Shown in pieces: positions 7,358 to 14,713 of a stretch of DNA of 28,668 bases (positions are counted from its first letter, which is position 1; every line of letters begins with the position of its first letter). The DNA is from a virus, in IMG/VR virus record IMGVR_UViG_3300036861_000151, positions 1-28,668 of that record. One strand, 5' to 3'. The position numbers and the translations under genes were made by a program. Under the pieces are notes generated by a model that saw only the letters and a program-made list of their open reading frames with translations, ran no database searches and was not told where the DNA came from.

Positions 7358-7791
7358 TGGAGCCGTTCCGGGTCGAGCCGCAGCTCCCCGTTGGGGCGAT
7401 GAAGACCTACTCGGTGGTCGCGCCGCTCGCCACCCACTGGCGTGACGGTACCTGCGAAGAGGTCGGCTGCGAGGCGTACCAGCACGGCTGGATGACCGCC
7501 GTGGATGAGTCCACCGACCTCGGCCAGCGGCAGGCCCATTACATCCGCCGCCAGGCCGGCCGGCGGTTCCTGGAGGCCGGCAACGGCGCGTTCACCGAGT
7601 TCACGTTCGAGCCGGGACAGCGGTGCTTCGCCGCCCACAAGGTCCCGCTGGAGCGTGACCCGCTGCTGCTGGTCCGCATGGGCGACTGGCGCGGCTACGG
7701 CCCGGCCAGGGTGCACCGACAGCCGGACGACTGGATCGAAGACATGCAGGAGTCCCTCGACAAGGTCAGGGACCGACAGGAGCGCGGCTGA
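7357..7791 (+). CDS. Conserved actinophage tail-region protein, unknown function
   Basis: The frame begins at GTG 7357, overlapping the previous TAG, and gives 144 residues. A start at ATG 7399 (MKTYSVVAPLATHW) is also possible. Recognisable blocks are the Cys pair in GTCEEVGCEAYQHGW, VDESTDLGQRQAHYIRRQAGRRF, FTFEPGQRCF, RDPLLLVRMGDWRG and DDWIEDMQESLDKVR. This block order is common in tail regions of actinobacterial phages, usually left unnamed. It lies between the two tail tube paralogues. The three cysteines could bind metal, but nothing more can be said on function. Confidence 0.8.
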   Translation: MEPFRVEPQLPVGAMKTYSVVAPLATHWRDGTCEEVGCEAYQHGWMTAVDESTDLGQRQAHYIRRQAGRRFLEAGNGAFTEFTFEPGQRCFAAHKVPLERDPLLLVRMGDWRGYGPARVHRQPDDWIEDMQESLDKVRDRQERG

Positions 7792-8312
7792 TGCCAAGAG
7801 GCCAAAAGTGTCCACCCGGCTGCGCCTGTGGCAAGCACCATGGCTGGCGGTTCAATGACCCGGACAGCCTGAAGGCTTGCAGGCAGTGTGGCATCGAGAA
7901 GCCGCTCTCTGAATTCGGTATCTCCAAGAAGGGCACCGCGACCCGGAACCCGTCTTACCACGGTAACTGCCGGGCCTGCGAGTCAGCGCTGCAATCGGCG
8001 CGCTACCAGCGCCCCGGGAACCGCGAGCGCGCACTAGGCAATGCTCGGCGCGCATGGATCAAGAGGAAGTACGGCATCAGCCAGGAGGAATACGACGATC
8101 TCCTGGCGCGGCAGGATGGCGGTTGCGCCATCTGTGGCAGCAGGGAGCACGCCAAGGACTACCGCCTTCCGGTTGATCACAACCACAAGACCGGCAAGAT
8201 TCGCGGCCTTCTCTGTCACCGCTGCAACCTGGCAATTGGGCAGTTCCGAGACGACGTTGATCTCCTGAGAAAGGCGATCAAGTACCTGGAAGGAAGTGAG
8301 TACGATTCCTAA
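7791..8312 (+). CDS. Free-standing endonuclease VII-like HNH protein
   Basis: 173-residue recombination-endonuclease-VII-type HNH protein, likely a homing endonuclease. The N-terminus has CPPGCACGKHH, the same Cys/His knuckle as in the first HNH gene. A treble-clef-like segment follows (KACRQCGIEKPLSEFG ... NCRACESALQ). The catalytic part is KYGISQEEYDDLLARQ, CAICG, LPVDHNHKTGKIRGLLCHRCN and the closing helix DDVDLLRKAIKYLE, with the DHNH segment supplying the HNH histidines. AGGAG precedes ATG 7791 and the gene overlaps both neighbours by a few bases, so it sits scarlessly between two tail genes. Base composition is less GC-rich than neighbouring structural genes, a sign of recent transfer. 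Confidence 0.9.
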   Translation: MPRGQKCPPGCACGKHHGWRFNDPDSLKACRQCGIEKPLSEFGISKKGTATRNPSYHGNCRACESALQSARYQRPGNRERALGNARRAWIKRKYGISQEEYDDLLARQDGGCAICGSREHAKDYRLPVDHNHKTGKIRGLLCHRCNLAIGQFRDDVDLLRKAIKYLEGSEYDS

Positions 8313-8712
8313 GCAAACCGGCCTAAGCTGGACAACTCTGTCGGTGGATGATTCTAGCGGCGCGGTCAAGGACATCAGAAATGATGTCACTTCGTTCGAT
8401 TTTGCTACGCCGCGGGACGTGCAGGAAGTCACTGGCGTGGATAAGGCGGCAACGGAAAGGCTGCTTTTGCTTGCCGATTTTTCCATCACGCTGAACGGCG
8501 TGTTCAACCCCGACGCCAGCCTGTCCCATGCGGTGTTCTCGACCGTCCCGTCCACCTCGGTGGCGCGGACCGTGTCGCTGGGCATCGGGGGGAAGACGCT
8601 CGCGAACGAGACGCTGTTCACCGACTATGCGCTGAGCAGGTCGGAGAAGGGTGAACTGACCTGGAAGGCGCCGGGCGTGCTCGCCAACGGCACTGTCCCG
8701 ACTTGGGCCTAG
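8296..8712 (+). CDS. Tail tube protein B (paralogue of the 6620 gene)
   Basis: 138-residue tail tube-type protein starting at GTG 8296, 17 bases before the end of the endonuclease gene, with AAGGAA as ribosome binding site. VTGVDKAATER, ITLNGVFNPD and HAVFSTVP align ungapped with tube protein A, but the C-terminal beta domain is missing. The TRSEKGELTWKAP-like segment before the end matches the NEDGSLTFKTQ region of A. The first 180 bases are markedly less GC-rich, with unusual codons (for example ATT CCT AAG, AGA AAT GAT), then composition switches near 8490 to that of the operon. This suggests recent replacement together with the endonuclease gene upstream. Confidence 0.78.
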   Translation: MSTIPKQTGLSWTTLSVDDSSGAVKDIRNDVTSFDFATPRDVQEVTGVDKAATERLLLLADFSITLNGVFNPDASLSHAVFSTVPSTSVARTVSLGIGGKTLANETLFTDYALSRSEKGELTWKAPGVLANGTVPTWA

Positions 8713-8715
8713 ACC

Positions 8716-9153
8716 GTGGGTGGCTACGTCAGGCAGCGGAAGGTCTACCGGCTGCGGTTCGCCGACGAGGATATGGCCGGCCTGGTCGTGCAGGCGCGCT
8801 CGGCGCCGGTGGGGCAGTTCCTCGGGCTGGCCAAGCTCGCGGAACTCAAAGGTGGCGATTTCAAATCGGAGGACGCGGCCAAGATCGACGAGCTGTTCCG
8901 CGGGTTCGCCGCCTGCCTCGTCGACTGGAACCTCGAGGACGAGGACGGCACCCCGGTCCCGGCGACGCTGGAAGGCATCTATACCCAGGAGACCGACTTC
9001 GTCTTGCAGATCATCTTCGCGTGGATCGAGGCCATCGCTGGGGTGTCGGTCCCTTTAGGGCCGCGCTCATCCGATGGCGGGAGGTCCCTGGAGGGTTCGA
9101 TGCCGATGGAGACGTTGTCGCCAAACCACCAGAGCTTGCAAACGCTGAGCTGA
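8716..9153 (+). CDS. Tail assembly chaperone, short form (lambda gpG-like)
   Basis: 145-residue chaperone that binds the tape measure protein while the tail polymerises. GTG 8716 follows the previous stop by 3 bases and has only a weak ribosome binding site, so translation is probably coupled. The sequence (YRLRFADEDMAGLVVQARSA, FLGLAKLAELKGGDFKSEDAAKIDELFRGF, then acidic DWNLEDEDGTPVP) has the usual pattern for actinophage chaperones just upstream of the tape measure gene. It contains the slippery heptamer at 9051-9057, which lets some ribosomes move to the -1 frame. After the slip point the zero frame continues to TGA 9151-9153. Confidence 0.85.
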   Translation: MGGYVRQRKVYRLRFADEDMAGLVVQARSAPVGQFLGLAKLAELKGGDFKSEDAAKIDELFRGFAACLVDWNLEDEDGTPVPATLEGIYTQETDFVLQIIFAWIEAIAGVSVPLGPRSSDGGRSLEGSMPMETLSPNHQSLQTLS

Positions 9154-9275
9154 TCCTCCAGCTGTGCGAACGGTTCGGGTGTCTGCCGAGCGTGCTGCTC
9201 GAGGAGGACGGAGAGCTGTTGCAGCTGCTGGCCATCGAACGGCTAGGACGACCGCGGGAGGAGGTGAACGGGTAG
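8716..9275 (+). CDS. Tail assembly chaperone, frameshifted long form (lambda gpGT-like)
   Basis: Product of the same start with a -1 shift at CCCTTTA. 114 codons are read in the first frame through P-L at the heptamer, then 72 in the -1 frame beginning with AGG at 9057, giving about 186 residues. The extension reads RAALIRWREVPGGF, ELANAELILQLCERFG and ends LQLLAIERLGRPREEVNG. It is a typical T-domain, helical and rich in Leu. It stops at TAG 9273, directly before the tape measure ATG. The extension has no start of its own and its frame is exactly -1, so the fusion is well supported. Confidence 0.85.
9051..9057 (+). promoter_or_regulatory. -1 ribosomal frameshift heptamer CCCTTTA
   Basis: The heptamer fits X XXY YYZ in the reading frame of the short chaperone (C CCT TTA). 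After a -1 slip, translation continues in the 9054/9057 frame, which is open to 9275 and encodes the conserved T-domain. This is the standard mechanism for siphovirus tail chaperones. Confidence 0.85.
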
Positions 9276-10928
9276 ATGCCGAACATCGTCGACATCGTCG
9301 TCAGGTCCAAGGACCAGACCAAGGGCGGGTTCTCCTCCGCGAAGGGGGAGGCGAAGGGGTTCCAGGGCAGCCTCAAACGGGTCGGGGAGACCGCCGCCGG
9401 GTTCCTGTCCGCCAACCTCATCGCCGGCGCGGCCGACCGGATCAAGACGTTCATCTCCGGGTCGATCACCGCCGCATCCAATCTGAACGAGACCATGTCG
9501 AAGACCGATGCGGTGTTCGGGACCAGCGCCGGCAACATCCATGACTGGGCCTCGAACGCGGTCGATTCGATGGGCCTTAGTCGCAACGCCGCGGAGACCG
9601 CCGCGGGGTCGCTCGGGCTGATCTTCACCCAGATGGGCGCCAACGGTCAGGCCGCCGCCGGGATGAGCGAGAAATGGGTGCAGCTCGCCTCCGACATCGG
9701 CTCGTTCAATAACGCCGACCCGACCGAGGTCCTCGACGCGATGCAGGGCGCCACCCGCGGCGAGTACGACGCGTTGCAGAAGTACGTCCCCACCATCTCG
9801 GCCGCCTCCGTGCAGCATGAGGCGCTGGCCCTGTCCGGGAAGAAAAGCGCCAGCGAGCTCACCGCCCACGACAATCTCCTGGCCGTGCAGAAGATCCTGT
9901 TCGAGCAGACCACCAAGGCGCAGGGGGACTTCGCCCGGACCGGCGACCAGAACGCCAACAGCCAGAAGAAAGCCAGCGCCGCCATGGAGAACGCGCAGGC
10001 CGCGCTGGGCAAGGGCCTGCTCCCCGTGGTGACGCTGGGTGCGCAGGTGATGGAGCGGCTCGGGAAGATCATGTCGACCCACCCGGGTCTGATCATGGCG
10101 CTGGCCGCCGTGGTTGGGGGGATCCTGGTCGCTGCGTTCACCGCCTGGGCGATCTCGGCGGGGACCGCCGCGGTGGCGACCCTGGCGGCTGCCGCGCCGA
10201 TCCTGGCGATCATCGCCGTCATCGCGCTGGTCGTGGTGGCCATTCTTCTGCTCGCCAAGCACTGGCATACGGTCTGGAATGGGATCAAGGCTGTTGCCAG
10301 TGCGGTTTGGAACTGGCTGCGGTCGGCGACAGCCGCCACCTGGAACTTCATCACGGGGATCGTCCGCGGGCAGATCAACGCGCTTCGGTCGGCGGTCGGC
10401 GCTGTCGCCGGGTTCTTCCGCTCGGCGTGGGACCGGGCATCCACTGCCGTCAAGACGGTCGTCGGCGGTCTTGTCGGCTTCGTGAAAGGTATTCCCGGCA
10501 AGATCCTCGGCGCGCTCGGCGATCTTGGGTCGCTGCTCTACCAGGCCGGCAAGAACGTGATCCAGGGGCTGATCAACGGGATCAAGGACATGGTCGGGTC
10601 GGTCGGCTCAGCGATCGGTGGGGTCGCGTCCACCATCCGGAACTTCCTGCCGTTCTCCCCAGCCAAAGAGGGCCCGCTTTCCGGCTCCGGGTCGCCGTTC
10701 AAGGCTGGCCAGAAGATTGCGCAGATGGTTGGCGAGGGCATCGGGTCGGGACGCCGAGGGGTCGGCGGGGCGATGGGCGGCATGCTCGGCTCTCCGGCGG
10801 CCGGCGGCGGGGTGGTCCGGCTGGAGATCCATTCCGGCGGGTCCCACCTGGACGACCTCCTCGTCGAGCTGCTCCGCAAGTCCATCCGTTCCCGCGGCGG
10901 CAACGTCCAGGTGGTGCTCGGCGCGTAA
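9276..10928 (+). CDS. Tape measure protein
   Basis: 550-residue protein that sets tail length. Using the usual 0.15 nm per residue, the tail would be about 80 nm, short for a siphovirus. The AGGAGG upstream of ATG 9276 sets the start. The N-terminal half is the phage tape-measure core (GSITAASNLNETMSKTDAVFG, AETAAGSLGLIFTQMGANGQ, SDIGSFNNADPTEVLDAMQGATRGEYDAL). Residues about 270-330 are strongly hydrophobic (LIMALAAVVGGILVAAF, ILAIIAVIALVVVAILLLA), as in tape measures that help DNA cross the membrane. The C-terminal third has the repeated-phage-domain pattern IPGKILGALGDLGSLLYQAG, IQGLINGIKDMVGSVGSAI, FLPFSPAKEGPLSGSG. It follows the chaperone directly. Confidence 0.95.
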   Translation: MPNIVDIVVRSKDQTKGGFSSAKGEAKGFQGSLKRVGETAAGFLSANLIAGAADRIKTFISGSITAASNLNETMSKTDAVFGTSAGNIHDWASNAVDSMGLSRNAAETAAGSLGLIFTQMGANGQAAAGMSEKWVQLASDIGSFNNADPTEVLDAMQGATRGEYDALQKYVPTISAASVQHEALALSGKKSASELTAHDNLLAVQKILFEQTTKAQGDFARTGDQNANSQKKASAAMENAQAALGKGLLPVVTLGAQVMERLGKIMSTHPGLIMALAAVVGGILVAAFTAWAISAGTAAVATLAAAAPILAIIAVIALVVVAILLLAKHWHTVWNGIKAVASAVWNWLRSATAATWNFITGIVRGQINALRSAVGAVAGFFRSAWDRASTAVKTVVGGLVGFVKGIPGKILGALGDLGSLLYQAGKNVIQGLINGIKDMVGSVGSAIGGVASTIRNFLPFSPAKEGPLSGSGSPFKAGQKIAQMVGEGIGSGRRGVGGAMGGMLGSPAAGGGVVRLEIHSGGSHLDDLLVELLRKSIRSRGGNVQVVLGA

Positions 10929-10940
10929 GGAAGGAAGACC

Positions 10941-11453
10941 ATGCACAGGTACAAGACGTGGAACGGTCCGATGCCGACCGCGGCCGCGCAGGCGTCGGAC
11001 GCGACCGGCACGACCATCAAGACGTCGTTGCAGATCGCGACCCCGTCGACCAGGCAGATCCAGCTCCTCTCGTGGGGGTTCACGACCGACACCCCACCCG
11101 GCGCGGACGCCGTGTTCGAGCTGCTGGACACTGACGTCGCCGCGACGGTGACCGCCCATGTCGCTGCCGGGGTCCAGCCCTTGACGCCGGGGCAGCCCGC
11201 GTCGCTGGTGACACTGGGGACAGCGGCGACTGGGTATGCCGCCACCGCGGAAGGCGCGATCGCGAACGTCCGCGTGCATGATGTCGTGGCGGTGTCGTCG
11301 GTGTCGGCGGAGGCCGCGCCGGTCCTCACCTACCGGTATCAGTTCATGCCGGACGAGCGGCCGATCATCGCGGTGTCCCGGTTCGTTCGGGTGCGGGCGA
11401 CCACCCCGACGAGTGGGGTGAACCTCCGCGCGTTCGCAGTCTGGGATGAATAG
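10941..11453 (+). CDS. Conserved distal tail-region protein, unknown function
   Basis: 170 residues starting at ATG 10941 after AAGGAAGGAAG. Blocks recognisable from actinophage and prophage tail regions are YKTWNGPMPTAA, IKTSLQIATPSTRQIQLLSWG, GADAVFELLDTDVAATVTAHV and YRYQFMPDERPIIAVSRFVRVR, ending NLRAFAVWDE. The sequence is strand-rich throughout and cysteine-free, suggesting a beta-sandwich subunit at the tail tip or on the virion surface. It is placed between the tape measure and the large tip protein. Confidence 0.78.
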   Translation: MHRYKTWNGPMPTAAAQASDATGTTIKTSLQIATPSTRQIQLLSWGFTTDTPPGADAVFELLDTDVAATVTAHVAAGVQPLTPGQPASLVTLGTAATGYAATAEGAIANVRVHDVVAVSSVSAEAAPVLTYRYQFMPDERPIIAVSRFVRVRATTPTSGVNLRAFAVWDE

Positions 11454-11456
11454 GTA

Positions 11457-13658
11457 ATGCCGAGCGGAGCTGCCGCCCGGGTCGCCGGGTGGAGACGGCA
11501 GGGGGGAATCTGGCCGGCCACTCAGGCTGGGACTCCCGCGGCTCCGTCATTCCCCGACGTGCCGCTGGACCTCCGCGTCGAGATCTACGTCGACGGGTCA
11601 TGGATCGACATCACCTGGGCCGTGTATCAGCGCGTCGACGTCCAGATCACCCGCGGGCGGTCCAGCGAGGCTGGGCGGGCCGACCCGTCCCGCGCCACGA
11701 TGCAGATCAACAACCGGGACGGCCAGTTCTCCCCACGCAACCCCACCTCATGGCTGTACGGGAAGATCGGCCGGAACACCCAAGTCCGCATCTCGATCGG
11801 CGCGGACGTGCGGTTCTCCGGCGAGATCAGCGAGTGGCCGGCAAAGTGGGACACCACCGGCAGGGACGTGTACACGTCGATCGAGGCGTCGGGGGTGCTC
11901 CGGCGGCTCACCCAGGGCGCCTCACCGCTCAAGTCCACGCTGTACCGGGGGCTCACCAGCCTCGCGAACCCTCCCAAGGCGTACTGGCCATGTGAGGACG
12001 GCGAGCGGGCAACCCAGATCGCCTCAGCGGTCGGTGGACCGCCGATGCTGCTGCGGGGCACCCCATCGTTCGGGCAGTACACCGGCTTCAAATGCTCCGA
12101 GCCGCTCCCCAACCTGAACAACTCGTGGTGGACCGGCACGGTGCCGACCTACCCCGCGACCGGGAACATCCAGGTGTGGTGGATCCAGTTCTTCCCGTCC
12201 GGTGCCGCGACCGCCGGGCAGGACATCATCACCGTGTACACCACCGGGACCGCGTACTCTTGGAAGCTGATCTGGGAGGATGTCAACGGCGCCATACGCA
12301 TCCAGGCTGGCGACTCCACCGGAACCCTCCTGCTGAACAGCGTGATCGGGTTCGTGCTCGCCAACAAGAAGGTGCGGATCGGTCTCCAGCTCATCCAGAA
12401 CGGCGCCAATATCGACTGGTCGATCGACACCCTCGTAGTCGGCGATGGGTTCGCGACCGGGACGGGGGCCACCCTCAACGCGCAGACGGTCGGTCGCGCC
12501 ACCAGCGTTCGGGTCAACGGCGGCAACGACCTGGGCGTCGACCTCGCGATCGGCCACATCGCGGTCCACGACGAGATCCTTGGCCTGTTCAACCTGGCGG
12601 GTGAGCTGAACGCGTTCACCACCTACGGTGCGCATCCTGGTGAGGCGGCAGGCCGGAGGATCCAGCGGCTCTGCCGGGAGGAAGGCATCGGCTTCCGTGG
12701 GGTCGGCAATCTGGACGCGACCGCGCCGATGGGTGCGCAGCTCCCCGACGAGCTCGCCACCATCCTCACCGACGCCGCCGACGCCGACGGGGGCATCCTC
12801 TACGAACCGAGAGACATATTCGGGCTGGCGTACCGGACCCGCGAGAGCCTCTACAACCAGACCGCCGGGCTGGCGCTCGACTATTCCGCGGCGCACCTGT
12901 CGGGGATCGAGCCGGTCGACGACGACCAGCAGACCCGCAACGACATCACCGTCACCCGGACCGACGGGTCATCCGCCCGAACCGTCCAGGAGACCGGCGT
13001 CCTGTCGGTGCTGGCGCCACCTTCAGGTGTCGGCCGCTACGACCAGGCGGTCACCCTGAACCTGGAAGCCGACCCGCAGATCGGCGACGCGGCCGGATGG
13101 CTGCTCCACTTGGGCACGGTCGACGAGGCCCGCTACCCGGTCCTGTCGGTGGACCTGACCCGCGCGCCGTTCGTGGCCGACTCGGTACTGGCGGCGGCTG
13201 TCCAACGGCTGGATGCCGGCGACCGGCTGACCGTGGCCAACCCGCCGGCGTGGCTGCCCCCCGATGCGATCAGCCAGCTCGCGCAGGGATTCGTCGAGAC
13301 GATGAACGCCTTCGTGCACCGGGTTGACGTGAATTGCACCCCCGAATCCCCATGGGGGCAGACCGCCCGCTACAACGACGGCGTCTCCCGCTACTCGAGC
13401 GACGCCAGCACCCTTCAGGCCGGAGTCTCCAGCTCGGCGACGTCGCTTCAGGTGGCGACGACTGGCGTGCGGCTGTGGTCCCACGCCGACGGGGACTTCG
13501 ACATCCGCGTCGGCGGGGAGGTCATGACCGTCACCGCGATCTCAGGTACCTCGAGCCCGCAGACGTTCACCGTTGTCCGGTCGGTCAATACTGTCGTCAA
13601 AGCCCATTCCTCGGGTGAGGCGGTCGCCCTCGACCATCCCCGCGTCTACGTGAGGTAG
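11457..13658 (+). CDS. Large minor tail / tail-tip protein with LamG-like domain
   Basis: 733 residues, starting at ATG 11457 three bases after the previous stop. Residues about 35-160 resemble a distal tail domain (LRVEIYVDGSWIDITWAVYQRVDV, ITRGRSSEAGRADPSRATMQINNRDGQFSP, SIGADVRFSGEISEWP). Residues about 170-380 contain a concanavalin/LamG-like region (AYWPCEDGERATQIASAVGG, WWIQFFPSG, VDLAIGHIAVHDEIL), suggesting glycan binding. Residues about 395-650 fit a baseplate-hub-like domain (AGRRIQRLCREEGIGFRGVG, LYNQTAGLALDYSAAHLSGIEP, YPVLSVDLTRAP). It is the probable tail-tip and host-contact protein. Domain boundaries are estimates from pattern. Confidence 0.85.
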   Translation: MPSGAAARVAGWRRQGGIWPATQAGTPAAPSFPDVPLDLRVEIYVDGSWIDITWAVYQRVDVQITRGRSSEAGRADPSRATMQINNRDGQFSPRNPTSWLYGKIGRNTQVRISIGADVRFSGEISEWPAKWDTTGRDVYTSIEASGVLRRLTQGASPLKSTLYRGLTSLANPPKAYWPCEDGERATQIASAVGGPPMLLRGTPSFGQYTGFKCSEPLPNLNNSWWTGTVPTYPATGNIQVWWIQFFPSGAATAGQDIITVYTTGTAYSWKLIWEDVNGAIRIQAGDSTGTLLLNSVIGFVLANKKVRIGLQLIQNGANIDWSIDTLVVGDGFATGTGATLNAQTVGRATSVRVNGGNDLGVDLAIGHIAVHDEILGLFNLAGELNAFTTYGAHPGEAAGRRIQRLCREEGIGFRGVGNLDATAPMGAQLPDELATILTDAADADGGILYEPRDIFGLAYRTRESLYNQTAGLALDYSAAHLSGIEPVDDDQQTRNDITVTRTDGSSARTVQETGVLSVLAPPSGVGRYDQAVTLNLEADPQIGDAAGWLLHLGTVDEARYPVLSVDLTRAPFVADSVLAAAVQRLDAGDRLTVANPPAWLPPDAISQLAQGFVETMNAFVHRVDVNCTPESPWGQTARYNDGVSRYSSDASTLQAGVSSSATSLQVATTGVRLWSHADGDFDIRVGGEVMTVTAISGTSSPQTFTVVRSVNTVVKAHSSGEAVALDHPRVYVR

Positions 13659-13660
13659 CC

Positions 13661-14122
13661 ATGCCACTCGCAGGAGAGCTGATCAGAGCCTCAGACATCG
13701 GCGGGGACGTCGGCTGCCGCCTCCGCAGAGTCGCCAACCAGTCCATCAACAACATCACCGACACGGCCATCTCGTGGGACACCGAGGACCAGGACACCGA
13801 CGGGTTCATCGCGGTCACCTCGGCCACCATCACCATCCCCACCGGGCTCGGCGGGCTCTACGCGATCACCGCGTTCGCGGCCGCGGCGGCGAACCTGGCG
13901 GGCCGCTGCTACATCGACATCGTCCCCACCACGACAATCACCGGCACGCCAGCCAACCTGCGCGTCACGATCCCGACCGTCGCGAGCGACTCCCGGTACC
14001 TGAACGCGCTCACGATCCCGCTGAACGCCGCCGACACGTTCCAGGTGCACGTGTTCCACACCATCGGCGCGGCGACCAACCACACCGCCTGGCTGTCCTG
14101 CTACCGGATCGCGTCGTTCTAA
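13661..14122 (+). CDS. C1q/TNF-like tail appendage protein
   Basis: 153-residue protein that looks like a compact jelly-roll of the C1q/TNF type: SINNITDTAISWDTEDQDTDGF, ATITIPTGLGGLYAITAFAAA, LNALTIPLNAADTFQVHVFHT, AWLSCYRIASF. This repeating plan (unperturbed-interval, G-x-Y-x-I strand, D-x-F-x-V-x-V strand, final short strand) is common in trimeric tail spikes and receptor-binding appendages. It lies right after the tail-tip gene and two bases after its stop. It may bind the host surface. It is also the last intact gene of the rightward structural operon. Confidence 0.72.
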   Translation: MPLAGELIRASDIGGDVGCRLRRVANQSINNITDTAISWDTEDQDTDGFIAVTSATITIPTGLGGLYAITAFAAAAANLAGRCYIDIVPTTTITGTPANLRVTIPTVASDSRYLNALTIPLNAADTFQVHVFHTIGAATNHTAWLSCYRIASF

Positions 14123-14379
14123 TGACCGTCCCCACCTCCGAATACGTGACCGCCCGCGAGCTGTACGCCTCACTCGGCCAGGCGGAGACGAAAACGCAGG
14201 CCGCGATCGCGGACCTGAAATGGGAGATGCTGCATTAGTTCGAACTCCACGAGACGGCCCACACCGCCGAGGACGCCAAACGCTCATCCCGGGTCCGGTG
14301 GCTGGTCGGGACGGCGTTGACGGTCGGGGGGCTGGCTGGTGGGTTCCTGGGGCATGTGATCGAGCGCGCGCTCGGCTGA
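14122..14379 (+). pseudogene. Small holin-like membrane protein interrupted by an amber codon
   Basis: ATG 14122 overlaps the TAA of the preceding gene (TAATG). The frame reads 38 residues (MTVPTSEYVTARELYASLGQ ... LKWEMLH), then TAG at 14236-14238, and stays open for 46 more residues to TGA 14377. The second part is FELHETAHTAEDAKRSSRVR followed by a clear membrane segment (WLVGTALTVGGLAGGFLGHVI). Together the halves form a normal 85-residue phage membrane protein with a short helical front and one C-terminal membrane span, as in small phage holins or holin-like proteins at this position. CAG to TAG (Gln to stop) is the simplest origin. TAG ends at least seven other genes here, so it is not reassigned. 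There is no start for the second half alone. Confidence 0.7.
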
Positions 14380-14384
14380 CAGCA

Positions 14385-14409
14385 GAGCCTCGGCGCAAGG
14401 CCGGGGCTC
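14385..14409. terminator. Hairpin between convergent operons
   Basis: GAGCCTCGGC (14385-14394) and GCCGGGGCTC (14400-14409) pair over 9 of 10 positions with a 5-nt loop. It sits in the 44-bp gap where the rightward tail operon meets the leftward operon, so it can act on both strands. There is no T-run. Confidence 0.6.
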
Positions 14410-14423
14410 GAGGTGGGCGGGTA

Positions 14424-14609
14424 CTACCAGGTGGTGCGACGTTCCTTCCGCTGGGCCTTCCGGTTGGCGTCGGCGAGCTTCGCGCCGGCGTTGCGGCGCC
14501 GCTGCCACTCCTTCCGGTCCGCCTTGCTGGAGGTGAACCACTGCCAGAAGCTCACCTTCGTGGTCTCGTCGAACGTCGGGTTGGCAGGGTCGGCGGGGAC
14601 TCGGAACAT
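14424..14609 (-). CDS. Small basic protein of unknown function
   Basis: 61 residues. ATG 14609 is chosen because AGGAGG lies 6 nt upstream; the longer open frame upstream of it has shadow-like composition. The protein begins FRVPADPANPTFDETTKVSF with aromatic residues (WQWFTSSKADRKEW), then turns into a highly basic helix rich in Arg, Lys, Ala and Asn, ending QRKERRTTW. It is the last gene of the leftward operon. No family is recognised. The basic tail could bind nucleic acid. Confidence 0.65.
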   Translation of the reverse strand: MFRVPADPANPTFDETTKVSFWQWFTSSKADRKEWQRRRNAGAKLADANRKAQRKERRTTW

Positions 14610-14650
14610 GCTGTACCTCCTATGGTGGGGCTGTGCCAAGATGACGCAAG

Positions 14651-14700
14651 CCGCCCAGGGCATCGGGGCAGGGTGACACCGTTCCGTCCGCCCTGGGCGG
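14651..14700. repeat. Long inverted repeat with 28-nt loop
   Basis: CCGCCCAGGGC (14651-14661) is the exact reverse complement of GCCCTGGGCGG (14690-14700). GACGCA before and TGCGTC after can extend the stem with interior mismatches. It lies between two genes of the leftward operon, so its RNA form would separate the last gene from those upstream (processing or attenuation). A protein-binding role is also possible. Confidence 0.55.
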
Positions 14701-14713
14701 CCCCCTGCGTCTC

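Noticed and set aside
9243-10268. Minus-strand open frame opposite the tape measure gene
   Set aside because: Low-complexity antisense shadow; the plus-strand tape measure is certain.
14122-14379. Amber codon reassigned to an amino acid in this phage
   Set aside because: TAG is the true stop of at least seven well-defined genes (for example those ending at 6610, 7357, 8712, 9275, 11453 and 13658).
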